From: Phyllostachys edulis
Taxonomy: Eukaryota > Streptophyta > Magnoliopsida > Poales > Poaceae
NCBI GenBank assembly: GCA_036346405.1
Contig: CM070561.1
Span: 21,174,215-21,238,214 of the forward strand
Direction: 5' to 3'
DNA: 64,000 nt
The notes beneath the pieces were generated by a model. The model had not been told where the DNA came from. It saw nothing but the letters and a program-made list of their open reading frames with translations, and searched no databases. This document shows, piece after piece, positions 12,501 through 23,039 of this stretch. The translations under genes and the position numbers were made by a program. The number at the start of each line of letters is the position of its first letter. Positions within the stretch are counted from its first letter, which is position 1.

Positions 12501-13566
12501 CCAAGGTTTGAGAGAGGTTTATTTCCTAAAAGAGAGACTGAGAAAAAGGATGTTTCCTCGGGTGGTTAAGCGTTTTCTTGTTTCTTGTTTGAGTTTTGTG
12601 TTTTGACTAGTGTCTTCCGCACTTTGAGTTGGCGCTTTGTTGGCATGTTTGATTCTTTCCAATTCAGACAAACCAAAAGAAGTATTTGGTTTGGGCATTC
12701 GAGTGATTTCTCCTTTGGCTTTCGTAGTATTCAATCGTAAACTGCCTATTTAGAAGGGGGATTGTTTTCGTGATGAATTGTCAAATTTGGGGTTTTACCC
12801 TTTTGGTGGAGAGTTAGTATTGCGTGAATACGACAAGAACTCTCTATTTCCAGTTGGATTATCTTTGTGAATCAGTGGTTTAAGAACCAGTTTTGTTGTG
12901 CATTCTTGTTTGAAGGACGTGACCCTTGTTAGATGAAGAGTTTGATTTTGAGCATCAACCTTCGCTACACGAGCGTGTGCGGGACAGGGGCATGGGCATA
13001 TGGCGCATGGCGCGTGTGGTCCCGAAGTGGACATACGGCATAGCATATGTCTTAAAACGCAAGACGCACGGACGTGTACCGAGGGATGGTTACGGGCATT
13101 TCTTTGTGTGTTTTCGTACCAAAGGGAGTTTGGTCCAAGCACGTTGGTTCGTTTTCGGCGATTGCGAAATTAGGAAGTTGGCGATCGCTTTGACCGTCTC
13201 GAGTCCATACATGACGCACATAGCGTCCGGTGTGTTCGGTGCTAAGTGAGCCGAGCGATTCAAAGCTTGGGATTTCGTTAAAGACGTTGACCATCGAGTA
13301 GGGTCTTATCTTCGATTCTCTTCTGATGAGTGTACTTCGGAATGTCAGGTTGAGTGTTAAGACGGACGTCATCTTGCGTCGTTGTATTGTGGTCTAATCA
13401 GTCTGAGAGAGAGACTACTTAGGAAGTTGGAGTTTCGTATACGCGAACAATATTCGGATTTGTTTGCAACGGGTGCGTGTTTGTTGTTGTTTCACTCCAG
13501 TCACAATCTTCTTTCGGGAAGGTCAGTGAGTAGATTCGGAGTCGAATCCTGTTAAGGGGGGTAGAA
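9501..13566 (+). mobile_element. Decayed interior of Ty3/gypsy chromovirus relic B
   Basis: This region aligns, with heavy divergence, to the reverse complement of 46763-50962 (relic D); for example 11580-11830 matches the reverse complement of 48560-48780. It ends in a purine tract before an LTR. No long frames survive. Near 13383-13420 a frame reads VLWSNQSERETT before a stop, which resembles the chromodomain-like tail of chromovirus integrases. The block is therefore eroded gag-pol. The short ORFs inside it are chance frames. Confidence 0.6.
13552..13565 (+). other. Polypurine tract of relic B
   Basis: TTAAGGGGGGTAGA lies immediately before the LTR start. Relic D has the corresponding tract (TTAAGGGGGGATAGA, read on the minus strand) at 46763-46778. 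Confidence 0.7.
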
Positions 13567-13965
13567 TATAATACCCCAAACATTTATTGGAGAAAATATC
13601 ATTCGGGAAAGCGAAATTTATTCAATTTCAAAATCAACCAGATTCTAGATTCGAAATTAAGTTCAAAATTCAAAGTTTGGGGGAAACTTAGAGCTTGGGC
13701 CTCCGGCTTTAGTGTTAACATTCCGAACCTCAAAATTAGAGAGAATAATATTCGGGAGAGGAGAATTAATTCAAATTTGATTGCTTCAAAGTTTAGTGAG
13801 GGAATTCGATTCAAATTAGTAATTATGAGCGCGTTTGGTTAGTGGGCTCTTGGCCCAAGGCACAAAAGCCCTTAGTGGGCCGGCCCAAGTGGGAAGAAAA
13901 GGGGGGGTGCCCCTTAACCCTAGCCGCCCCTCACCCCTTCCTCCCCTTGGCCGAAATCTCCCTTG

Positions 13966-13970
13966 GCTCC
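13966..13970. repeat. Target-site duplication of H, left copy (GCTCC)
   Basis: GCTCC directly precedes TGTTGGGACC. The same five bases follow the other LTR at 26364-26368, so the H insertion is intact at both ends. Confidence 0.95.
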
Positions 13971-16900
13971 TGTTGGGACCCAAAATTACGATTCGGGACC
14001 CTCTGTGTTTAATGCACTAGCCCAGGATCATGCTAGTGCACACAGTGTCAACAAAGATGGCAATCGATCCATACAAGTGAATAATAACATAAACGATTAA
14101 CTTTGATTAACAAATAATGGTTTTGACCTTAAGGTCGAGTTTACAACTATTGAGCCACGCAGGGCTAACATAGGAAATAAACGGCAGCGGAACATAAACG
14201 GTAGTGGCACCCCATCGGTTCGCCACAGGCAACCGACTGGGATCAAGACCTCACGATCAGGCACCTTCGATGTACTCGTCCTCGAATGCTGGTGAAGACT
14301 CCTCCTCTGCTTGATTCGTCAAAACAAGCGTGAGTACACACCGTACTCGCAAGCCACACCACGAGATTGCAAAAAATATATATGCTGGCTTTTTACAAAG
14401 GAAGGCATTCTGTGGCTCTTTTGCATAAATGCAACTTTTGCAATTAAATACAATTAATAGATTAAAGACAGGTAAAACAAATAGACGATAATAATTTTAA
14501 CAAGTTATTTCACAAAGACACACACACAGCCTAACAGGTTATTCACATAGCTAGATGATTTAATCACATAGCTCCCTTCCCACACAGTTTTATGAAAATC
14601 TACCCCTAGTGTCAAATCCCCGAGCATTGTCCATGACCGCGGACGCGGCTATTCGAATAGATTAAGTTACACTCTGCAGAGTTTGTACACTTTACCCACA
14701 AGATACAATTAGTGTAGCTAACACTAATCATAACAAAGCATTTCAGATACCTTATCCTACTATGCTAGGCCCGTCTCAAAACAGGCATGTGGTCGTACAG
14801 GAGCTCAGTTCAAAGGAGCACATGGTGAGGTCCTTAATTGACCAAGGCAAGACTTCCAGCTAACTAAATCACATAGACACACAGATTATTATAATTCACA
14901 CAGTCCACACAGTTCACACAGTCCACCCTTTCACACAGTATCCACCCCTTGCCTCAGTCCCAAAACCTTTTACCACCCCGGTTGATTTAAGTGCAACATA
15001 TGCCACAAAGACACATAGTACACACAGTTTGTTCATTAGTTTCATATTCACTTAGTCAATTTATAACAGAAATATACATGACAAGTGAGTCGTGGCATGG
15101 CTAAGCAATCTAATACATAACTAACCAACCCACGTTGGTGCTACAATATTACCAACTAATTATCAACTAGGGTGACAAGGAATCAAGGCTTAACAATTAC
15201 ACAAGAGAGGCATATCAATTTGGAATTAACTATCGCACCCAAAAGCTTTTAAATAAATACTTGAATTAAGATGCGATAATTTGAATTAAAATACTTTTAT
15301 AAAACTGGGAAGCAAAATGGTCAAGGGCATAGCTTGCCTTGAAAAGGATCTAGGAATTGATCTTGGTCTTGGAAAGGTCCTTCTTCTTCAACTCTTCAAA
15401 GGCGTCAAGTCTACTCATAAGCGACACAAACAAACAAAACTAAATAAAAACCAGAAGCAAATAACTCCAATAAAATAATTAAAAAAACTCCAATAGATAG
15501 ATCTGGATTTTAGACGAATTTAGAAATTTGAATGGATGGATTTGGAGTTAGGATTCAATTATTATGAATTTTACAAATTTTAACCTAAATTTGGAAATTA
15601 AATAAATTCTAAATTCTAAAACTAAACTGAACTCCAAATTACATAATTATATGTTATTTAATTAGACAATAATTTTCTAAGATTTTAGCAATTTAAATCA
15701 TCCAATTTGGATTTGGGATTCAAAAGATATGAATTTTACAAGTTTTAACCTATCTCTTGAATTTTAAATGAATTTCTAAATTTAAACAAAAGTCAAATTT
15801 AAATAATTTTGATTTGATTATCTAGATCTAAATTTTATATGAATTTAGAAATTTGAAACACCCAATTTGGAGTTTGGATGCAAAAGTTATGAATTTTACA
15901 AATTTAAACCTAAATCGTTATTTAACAATTTCCGAATTATTTTTCTAAAGGAAATTCTAATTATTGCATAAGGTGACGTCGTGAAGGATTTTCCGGAAAT
16001 GAAATAATAAAAAAAACTGACATGTGGGGCCCACATGTCGCTGTGATGGCTCAGTGAGACCAGGTCTCTACCGAGCCTCAGAATCTGAGGCGGGATCGCC
16101 ACGCCACAAGACACGGGCCTTGTGACGCTAGCGCCACGCAGACTATTACACGCAAAGTGGGCGCCGAGGTGGTGTCGACGTGGGCGGCGAGGCGGCGCAA
16201 GACGGAACCAAGGGTCCCGGCGAACGGCGGCGAGCTGACGGCGATGAATGGTACAGGGAGGTGGAGGGGAACACGGGGATCTCGAGGGTGTACTCACGGG
16301 TGCTTACGGACGAGCGAGGCGGCCGGCGGCGAGGTTTTGGCGGAGGAGGAGGTGCGGGCTTGACGGCGACGGCGTTAGAGTGCTCCTCCAACGAGACGAA
16401 GGTGACTCCGAGGTTCCTCTCGATCGCGCGATGCCGACGGTGTAGGCGTCGAGGCCCTGGCGGCTTCGGTTGTGACGGGATTGCTCGTCGGAGCAAGCGG
16501 CGGCGAGATTTGGTCTACAAGCTCCTGCGGCGACTCAAGGGCTCGGGGAGAGGTGTGGGTTGGGGACTTGAGTTGCGGAGGGCGGCGCGATCCCGGGGGT
16601 GCCTTTTATAGGGGCCGGGAGGCACCAGGGCGGCGTGGCGACGAGGAGATCGTGGCGGCGATTATGAACGTGGGCGCAACCGCCGCGAGGATGAGGTGGT
16701 CGTGAGGTGTGGCGGTGGGGTCGTGGGCGTCGTGGCGCCGCAGAGGACGCGGGAGGTTGGAGGCGCCGTTCTGGCTTCGGCGTTGACCGCCCATAGCGAT
16801 TCTTGCGCGAGAACGCGCGAGACGAAGACGGCGAAGGTGACGACCTCAGAGCGGGCCCGCTTGGCGGCCGAGACAGGAGGCGGCCACGCGCGAGAGAGGT

Positions 16901-17312
16901 CGAGAGAGAGAGGCGGGCGAAGCGGAGATCAAGCGCCCAACTCAGATCGGACGACCACGGAGGATTGGGCCGAGATGAACAAAGATCTTGGTGAGGGAAA
17001 TCGGCCCAACACTATTTGGAGTTTTAAATAGCTTTTTCTTTTTAAGAAAATAGCGAAATTCAAATAAGCAATGGAAAATAGCAAATGAACTTGGAAAAAT
17101 TCGAGAAAATTCCGAAAATATATCCAAGCTCATAGAATCCAAATAAAATAGTTTTGACTATTGTTCATGTTGGGATTATTCATATTAAATTGTTTTGTTA
17201 CTAAAGTCCAAGTTAAAGCTTTTGAACTAAATTCAAATAAATCCAAATGGTGAATTTTCTCTCTACTAACTATTCAAAGGATTTTTAAAGCTCTAAAAAT
17301 TGGGATGTTACA
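13971..17312 (-). repeat. 3' LTR of H (in element orientation)
   Basis: On the plus strand it runs from TGTTGGGACC to GGGATGTTACA. 15541-15960 is identical to 24601-25020 in the other LTR. The GC-rich flank (16000-17000) carries many small indels relative to its partner and contains several long but meaningless open frames. Beyond TATA-like and AT-rich stretches I see no host gene here. Confidence 0.95.
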
Positions 17313-17330
17313 AACCTCCCCTTAAAGGAA
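17313..17330 (-). other. Polypurine tract of H
   Basis: Read on the minus strand, TTTAAGGGGAGGTT directly precedes the LTR start TGTAACATCCC. It is the expected plus-strand primer position. Confidence 0.85.
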
Positions 17331-17760
17331 TCTCGCCCCGAGATTCAGGGCTAAATGGAGAAAAGGCTAGGAACTCGGCTTTCAACTCTTCTTCACGCTC
17401 CCACGTTGCTTCACCTTCCGAGTAGTGGCTCCCTTGCACTTTGCAAAACGAAGCTGTCTTGCTTCGTCCGACGTTCTCGACATCCGAGAATCTTGACCGG
17501 CCGTTCTTTGTAGGTGAGGTCTTCTTTTAGTTCAATTGACTCCAACGGTGCTTGTTCTTCGGCACTCTAAGACACTTCTTCAAGCGAGAGCGTGAAAGAC
17601 ATCGTGTACTCTGCTAGCGATCGTGGCGACTCTAATCGATAAGCCACTTCTCCACGGCGTTCCAAAATCTTGAACGGACCAACATACCGAGGGGCAAGTT
17701 TCCTTTGGCATGGAACCTTTTCACACCTCCGAGGGCGTAACTCGAGATACACAAAATCTT
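17331..17760 (-). pseudogene. H pol: integrase C-terminus and chromodomain-like tail
   Basis: Translated on the minus strand, 17567-17752 gives KLAPRYVGPFKILERRGEVAYRL-type sequence, the GPF/Y module of Ty3/gypsy integrases. Further 3' a frame contains APLESIELKEDLTYKERPVKIL and then SHYSEGEATWEREEELKAEF, a chromodomain-like module that may guide integration into heterochromatin. Coding runs right up to the purine tract. The frame shifts between the two modules and again just before the tail, so as given the sequence cannot be read as one protein. Confidence 0.8.
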
Positions 17761-18580
17761 CGGCTCAAAATCGAGATCACGACGGCGATTGTCGGCATAA
17801 CTCTTCTGCCTCGACCGAGCTATCTTGACCTCGCTCGATCATGGACACTTGCTCTTCGCTTCTTGAATAATATCCGACCAAAGATCATGACGTTCATTTG
17901 TTTCGACCAGTTCAACGGGTTCTACAGCCCGACCATACAAAGCTTCAAACGGTGACATTTGCAAACGGCTTGATAACTGTTGTTGTACGAGAATTTCGCA
18001 TATGGTAAACTCTTATCCCAACGGTAGCATTTGCTAGCGCACGTGCTCTCAAAGATATCCTCCAATATTTGATTAACCCTTTCATCATCCATCTGCTTGG
18101 GGATGATACGCGAGATCGAATTTCAGTGAGTCCCTAGGGCTTCATGCAAACTCGCCAAAATCGGAGGTGAATTGAGATCCTCGATCGACACTATCTTCTT
18201 AGGCACACCATGCAAACCGACAATCTTCGACATGTACACTCGCTAGACGATCTCTGAATAAGTGGTTTTGACTGGTAAGAAATGGGCAACTTTAGTCAAA
18301 CGATCCACTATTACCCAAATCGAATCGTAACCCGATTGAGTCTTGGGTAGACCGTAATGAAATCCATTCCGATTTCTTCCCACTTCCACTCTGGAATCTG
18401 CAAGGGTTGCAATGCACTGCTGGCCTCGATGTTCTCGCTTTAACTTTCGACACACATCGCACAAGGCAACGAACTCGCGACGCCCGCTTCAAATTCGCCA
18501 CCAAAACTTATTCTTAACATCCCGATACATCTTAGTACTACCGGGGTGAATCGAATACTTTGAGTCATGGGCCTCCTTCA
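17761..18580 (-). pseudogene. H pol: integrase zinc-binding and catalytic region, frameshifted
   Basis: About 18450-18570 encodes an HHCC-type zinc-binding region (HPGSTKMYRDVKNKFWW, then CDVCRK). 18243-18400 encodes PKTQSGYDSIWVIVDRLTK, which includes the catalytic Asp of the DDE triad (VDRLTK). Downstream the frame breaks several times before the C-terminal module. The enzyme would insert the cDNA into host DNA. Breaks lie beside GCGAG, ATCGAGG and ACGG-type strings, where relatives of this family usually carry CAG or CTG codons. Confidence 0.8.
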
Positions 18581-19458
18581 GAATTAGTGCCTTAATCCAT
18601 CAATATCCGAACGCATATACGCCCATTGATCCACAAGATATCCTCGATCATCCTTTGTGAAGTCCTTGAACTTCCCTTCATCATCTTCTTCTTAATGTCG
18701 GAGAACTCGAGTCTTTCTACCGAGCCATGAATCTGCTTCTCCAAAGTAGATCGTGACTTCCAAGTTTGCTACTGAATCCTTCAGATACTACTTCTAGCTT
18801 GACAAAATTCCTCTTGAAGTTCAACAAGGCTCTTTCACTTCCAAAGCATTGCAAAGTGGCTCTTACGGCTCAAAGCATCTCGCAGCGACATTGGCTTTAC
18901 CAGATGGTAATGGATTCCAAGATTATAATCCTTTATCAACTCTAGCCATCTCCTCTGTCTCATATTCAGATCTCGATCGAGTGAAAATATATTTCGAGCT
19001 CTTATGATCTGTGTATACCTCACAGCGACACCGATGAGGTAATGGCGCTAAATCTTCAAAGCATGCACTACGGCAGCCTAATTCGAGATCATGGGTGGGG
19101 TAATTTTCTTCATGAGGCCTCAAGCGCTTTGACGATAAGCGACGGCTCTTCCTTCTTGCATCAGGACACACCCTAATCCTTGACGCGAAGCATCACAATA
19201 GATATCAAAATCCTTGCGAATATCTGGCGAGAATCAAGATCGGGTGAAGTCAAACCTTCTTCAATTCTTGAAAACTTTCTTCACAAGTGGGGTCGAGTAA
19301 ACTTTTCTCTTTCTTCAACAATTGCGTAAGAGGTTTAGCAATTGATGAAAATCCTTCAATGAAACGGCGATAATATCCTCGCTAATCCCAAGAAAGCTGC
19401 GAATCTGAGTAGCGGTCTTGGGTTGTTCCCAATGTAATCTGACTTTAACTTTATCGGG
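18581..19458 (-). pseudogene. H pol: RNase H region and connection, frameshifted
   Basis: 18835-19023 reads NMRQRRWLELIKDYNLGIHYHL and ends DALSRKSH, the C-terminal part of a Ty3/gypsy RNase H. The neighbouring frame at 18923-19171 contains CEVYTDHKS, the segment before it. The two pieces are in different frames, so at least three small indels separate recognisable parts. The domain degrades the RNA strand during reverse transcription. 19356-19544 carries the end of the RT thumb (FLGHV) after another shift. Confidence 0.75.
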
Positions 19459-20445
19459 TCAATTGCTACTCCGCAAATTGCCATTACATGACCAAGAAAA
19501 TCCACTTCTTTTTTTCCAAAAATCGCACTTGCTAAACTTAGCATACAACTGATGCTCCCTGAGCTTCTCTAGAATTAATCTCAAATGTTCAGCATGCTCT
19601 TCTTCTGACTTGGAGTAAACCAAAATATCATCGATGAATACGACTACAAACTTGTCTAGATACTCCATGAATACCTTATTCATCATGTTCATGAAATAGG
19701 CAGGGGCATTAGTCAGGCCAAAGGACATGACTAGGAACTCATAATGTCCGTACCGCGTTGAGAAAGCGGTTTTAGGTATATCCTTAGGACAAATCTTCAA
19801 CTGATGATAACCTGATCGCAGATCAATCTTCGAGAACACTCCGGCTCCCTTCATTTGATCAAACAGATCATCTATCCGGGGCAATGGGTACTTATTCTTG
19901 ATGGTGACTTCATTGAGAGATCGGTAGTCGATGCACATTCTCATGCTTCCATCCTTCTTTTTGACGAACAAGACTGGCGCTCCCCATGGCGACGAACTAG
20001 GCCTCACAAAACCTTTCTCCAAAAGTTCTTCTATCTGTTTCTTCATCTCTACTAACTCATCGGCTGGCATCCGATACGGTCTCTTCGAGATGGGTGCTGC
20101 TCCTGGCACTAGATCGATGACAAACTCGATGTCACGATCCGGTGGCATTCCTGGTAGTTCTTCTGGGAACACATCTGGATATTCCTTGACGACTGGCACA
20201 TCTTCCAACGCGACGGTCTTCAGGCTATTGACTATCAAATGTCCACTACGCACTGAGGTAGCTAGAAACTCCACTTTGTTTCCTCTGGTATCCTCGATGG
20301 TAACGGCTCTTCGGCCACAATCCAGCACAGCTTTGTGCTTGGTTAACCAATCCATGCCAAGGATGACATCTATGGTTTGGGTGTCTAGAATAATTAGGTT
20401 AGCTAGAAACTCAACTCCAACTATGAGTAACTTAGCCCTAAACAA
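19459..20445 (-). CDS. H pol: protease end and reverse transcriptase (open segment)
   Basis: This open 328-codon segment starts in the C-terminal part of the aspartic protease (ILGMDWLTKHKAVLDC) and continues into reverse transcriptase. RT motifs are seen in order: SPWGAPVLFVKKKDG, CIDYRSLN, KYPLPRIDDL, FSKIDLRSGYHQ, YEFLVMSFGL and the catalytic FIDDILVYS. It is part of a larger polyprotein rather than an independent gene. Frame loss occurs after GEFWKK-type sequence at its 3' end and in the protease active-site region upstream (about 20540-20560). RT copies the element RNA into DNA in the cytoplasmic particle. Strong similarity to Ty3/gypsy RT makes the call secure; the boundaries are only those of the unbroken stretch. 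Confidence 0.9.
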   Translation of the reverse strand: MFRAKLLIVGVEFLANLIILDTQTIDVILGMDWLTKHKAVLDCGRRAVTIEDTRGNKVEFLATSVRSGHLIVNSLKTVALEDVPVVKEYPDVFPEELPGMPPDRDIEFVIDLVPGAAPISKRPYRMPADELVEMKKQIEELLEKGFVRPSSSPWGAPVLFVKKKDGSMRMCIDYRSLNEVTIKNKYPLPRIDDLFDQMKGAGVFSKIDLRSGYHQLKICPKDIPKTAFSTRYGHYEFLVMSFGLTNAPAYFMNMMNKVFMEYLDKFVVVFIDDILVYSKSEEEHAEHLRLILEKLREHQLYAKFSKCDFWKKRSGFSWSCNGNLRSSN

Positions 20446-21819
20446 CCCACATTAGAACTTAGCTCGCTCGGCATTGGACTAACAGAGTTCGCTTAAGAGG
20501 CATAACTTCCAACTTATTCTTAGTTGCAAAAACTCCGAAACAAACGAATGCGAAGCTCGTAATCAAAAGTAATCAGGCAGTATCGAATTTACTAGGAACT
20601 TACCCAGTACAACGTCTGGTGCTTCCTTGGCTTCTTCCAGAGTGACGTGATTAACACGACCTCTGACCACTGACTGAGGCGTTCCTCCTGGTTGGTTGGT
20701 TCCCTGAGAAACTCCTTGGTTGTTCTGCACTGGGGTCTTGGCAGGTGTTGCTCCAAGGTTGAAGCGACCGAGTGATAGTTCCTTCGAGGACACCGATTAG
20801 CAAAATGCCCCGGCCGACGGCAATTGTAACACACTCTTGGTTCATTCTGCGGTTGTTGTTCCTGGGGTGGGGTTGGTGGTGTCGGGTTACGAATTTCAAC
20901 AAAAGGACGAGGTGTCAAGGTGGTGCAGTGTCCCGAAGAACTCGAGGTCAAAACGATTAAACCGCCGTGGCACTATCCTTGCCCTCTCTTTGTTGTGGTT
21001 GGTGGCTTCCTCTTTGAGCCATTCTACGCTGCGGTGGTCCTCCATTCTTTGCGTTTGTCCTCCATGACCAACGCCTTGTTAATCAACTCACGAAATGCGG
21101 GAAGGTGTGAGCAAGTAGATTGACTTGCGATCTGAGTTCAATCCTTCAAGAAGCGACTCTTGCGAGACACAGCCTTAAGCGACATCCTCTGGAGCATAGC
21201 GAGCTAGTTGGGAGAACTTATTCGGTAGTCAACATCGACATAGTCCCTTGCTTAAGAGCATGGAACTCATCCTTCTTGAGATCCATAATGCCTTCAGTAC
21301 ATGATATCTTGGCGAAAAGGTCGCAGTGAATTCTTCCCAAGTGATATTCTGCGGTGCTCCATGGGCTGCGCAGAAGTTTTCCCACCACTCAGCAGCTATG
21401 CCCTCCATCTGATGGGTGGCATACAAAACCTTCTCATGATCGCTGCATTGGGTGATCAGCAGCTTCCTCTCAATCACGTGAAGCCAATCATCAGCCTCTA
21501 CTGGCGTGACATGTCCAGAGAAAGTTGGCGGACGGGTTCTCATGAATTCAGCCAACTTGGATGGTCCCTGATGACCATGAGCGACTGGGGCTCCTCCCTG
21601 ATGATGGTGGTGGTTGTTGTTGTTGTTCATGGCTGCATCCGGTTCATCATGGTGTACATCATCTGCGTCTGTCCGCCATGAAAGCTCCAAAGTTCGCAAG
21701 TCCAGGGTGGTGCTTGGGTGGCTTGTTCCCACAGGGGTTTGCTCATTGCCTTCTGATCCTTGGGCTCCGGATCCACTTGCGGCGGCATTGCGAGTTTGAA
21801 CCATCTGGTGAGGTTCCAT
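20446..21819 (-). pseudogene. H gag (capsid and CCHC knuckle) plus protease N-terminus, frameshifted
   Basis: The frame opens at ATG 21819 (MEPHQMVQTRNAAASG). It includes FSGHVTPVEADDWLHVIERK and MEGIAAEWWENF, the typical retrotransposon gag core, and stays open to about 21229. After a shift, 20592-20951 carries a CCHC knuckle (VCYNCRRPGHFANRCPRR) in a Gln/Pro-rich context. 20563-20793 then holds RVNHVTLEEAKEAPDVVLG, the linker leading into the protease. The protease DSG active-site region near 20540-20560 is out of frame. Gag builds the particle and binds RNA. The polyprotein arrangement gag-PR-RT-RH-INT is standard; here gag is broken by two or more indels. Confidence 0.85.
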
Positions 21820-22000
21820 AGGTTAGATAAGGTAGAGAGCACGAGGTGAGTTAAGAACTAGACAGGGGAATAGATTAAACCCAACAAACACTGACTCAAG
21901 AAACTTGAATGAAATAATCTTCATTAATAGCTTAATAGCATGGTGCAACAAATGCCTAAGGGCCTTTGTACTCATGCTTGCACACAGAAAATAAGCGAAC

Positions 22001-22825
22001 CTAAGCACACAAGCTACCGCCTAAAGGGCGACTCGAAAAGGAAACCGCTAAGCGACTAAACTGGAACTTAAACAGACTACTCGAGAAAGCCTCCAAAACC
22101 ACGCGCGCGCCCCTTTGGTGTAGACCCTGAAGTGGTGGCATCCTCATGAACAGGTTCGATGCCCGGACTGGGTGGCGAGAGTAGGTGTCTTTGGGTGCAG
22201 GTGTAGCTGGCTCCTCTGGCTGTGCAGGCTCGGCTGGATCCTCTGGAATCTCCTCTGGATCCTCTTCAACTTCTTCTGGATCTTCCTCTTGATCATCTTC
22301 GATCTCATGTTGACCGTAGAGAGCTTGCTCTAAGACGGCGATCCTTTCCTCGGCTTCTTCCCAGGCCTGATAGGCGCACCTCAGCTCGGTGGCGGCCATC
22401 TCCAGCGACTCCTCTGGCGGTATGGACCGTGCAAGATGCACCACAGTGGCATTGCCTTCCCCGTTGGTAGACGGAAAGTGCGCAGATAGCTCCCCTGAAG
22501 CAGCTCTGGGATGGTAGCGGAAGACGGTGTTCTGCAGTTCTTCCGCGTAGATGTGGCAGACTCGAAGCATGGCCAAGCGTGACGACTCCTGGATTCCTTG
22601 CGTGAAGGTGATCCTCCTAACTGAAACGTCCAAGGGCTGGCTACCTCTGGTGTTCCTCCGAGCGTAAACCGTCAGGCGGCAGACCACACCTCGATCTCGT
22701 CCATTGACTATGTACTCGCTGCCACGGTACATCGGGCAGTCGAACCCTCCAAGTGTCTGCAGCAGCTTCCACAGCTCTGCGGCAAGTCCTCCGTTGCGAT
22801 CTCCGAAGGTCTGAAGGTAAGGCAT
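22001..22825 (-). CDS. Extra ORF upstream of gag in element H
   Basis: This 274-residue frame starts at ATG 22825 and lies between the primer site and gag. I do not recognise a domain. The first 150 residues look globular (for example RGVVCRLTVYARRNTRG, then a helix-rich part with CHIYAEEL). A helical AWEEAEERIAVLEQAL segment follows, then an acidic and Pro-rich tract rich in EE, DPEE and PAEP. The ATG is preceded by TCTTTCTTGGCAG, a good 3' splice-site sequence, so the protein may be made from a spliced RNA. An ORF ahead of gag has been reported in some rice gypsy families (RIRE3/RIRE8 type, from memory). Its length and openness, unlike the broken pol, argue that it is real. Confidence 0.7.
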   Translation of the reverse strand: MPYLQTFGDRNGGLAAELWKLLQTLGGFDCPMYRGSEYIVNGRDRGVVCRLTVYARRNTRGSQPLDVSVRRITFTQGIQESSRLAMLRVCHIYAEELQNTVFRYHPRAASGELSAHFPSTNGEGNATVVHLARSIPPEESLEMAATELRCAYQAWEEAEERIAVLEQALYGQHEIEDDQEEDPEEVEEDPEEIPEDPAEPAQPEEPATPAPKDTYSRHPVRASNLFMRMPPLQGLHQRGARVVLEAFSSSLFKFQFSRLAVSFSSRPLGGSLCA

Positions 22826-23022
22826 CTGCCAAGAAAGACAAGAGGTAAGAACCACGATAAAACAGCGGGGAGAGGAAAGAAATTATAGCAATAGATGAGT
22901 CAAGAGAGATATGAGAGGAGTTAAGCAATTCATTAATCTTGTAAGTTAATTTTCTTTTAGAAAATAATTTGGACACTCTAAAGACGGCCGATCTAACTAA
23001 GGTCAAGACCTACAGTCAGTAT

Positions 23023-23035
23023 GGCTCTGATACCA
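23023..23035 (-). other. Primer-binding site of H, tRNA-Met
   Basis: On the minus strand this reads TGGTATCAGAGCC, four bases inside the 5' LTR end. It matches the 3' end of initiator tRNA-Met. Confidence 0.95.
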
Positions 23036-23039
23036 CTTT

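Noticed and set aside
16146..17031. Several overlapping open frames of 60-143 codons on both strands in the GC-rich LTR of H
   Set aside because: They are Arg/Gly/Pro-rich frames that arise from GC content, are shifted in the sister LTR at 25139-26076, and match no domain.
19855..20455. Plus-strand frames of up to 174 codons across the RT region
   Set aside because: They are antisense shadows of the clear RT frame.
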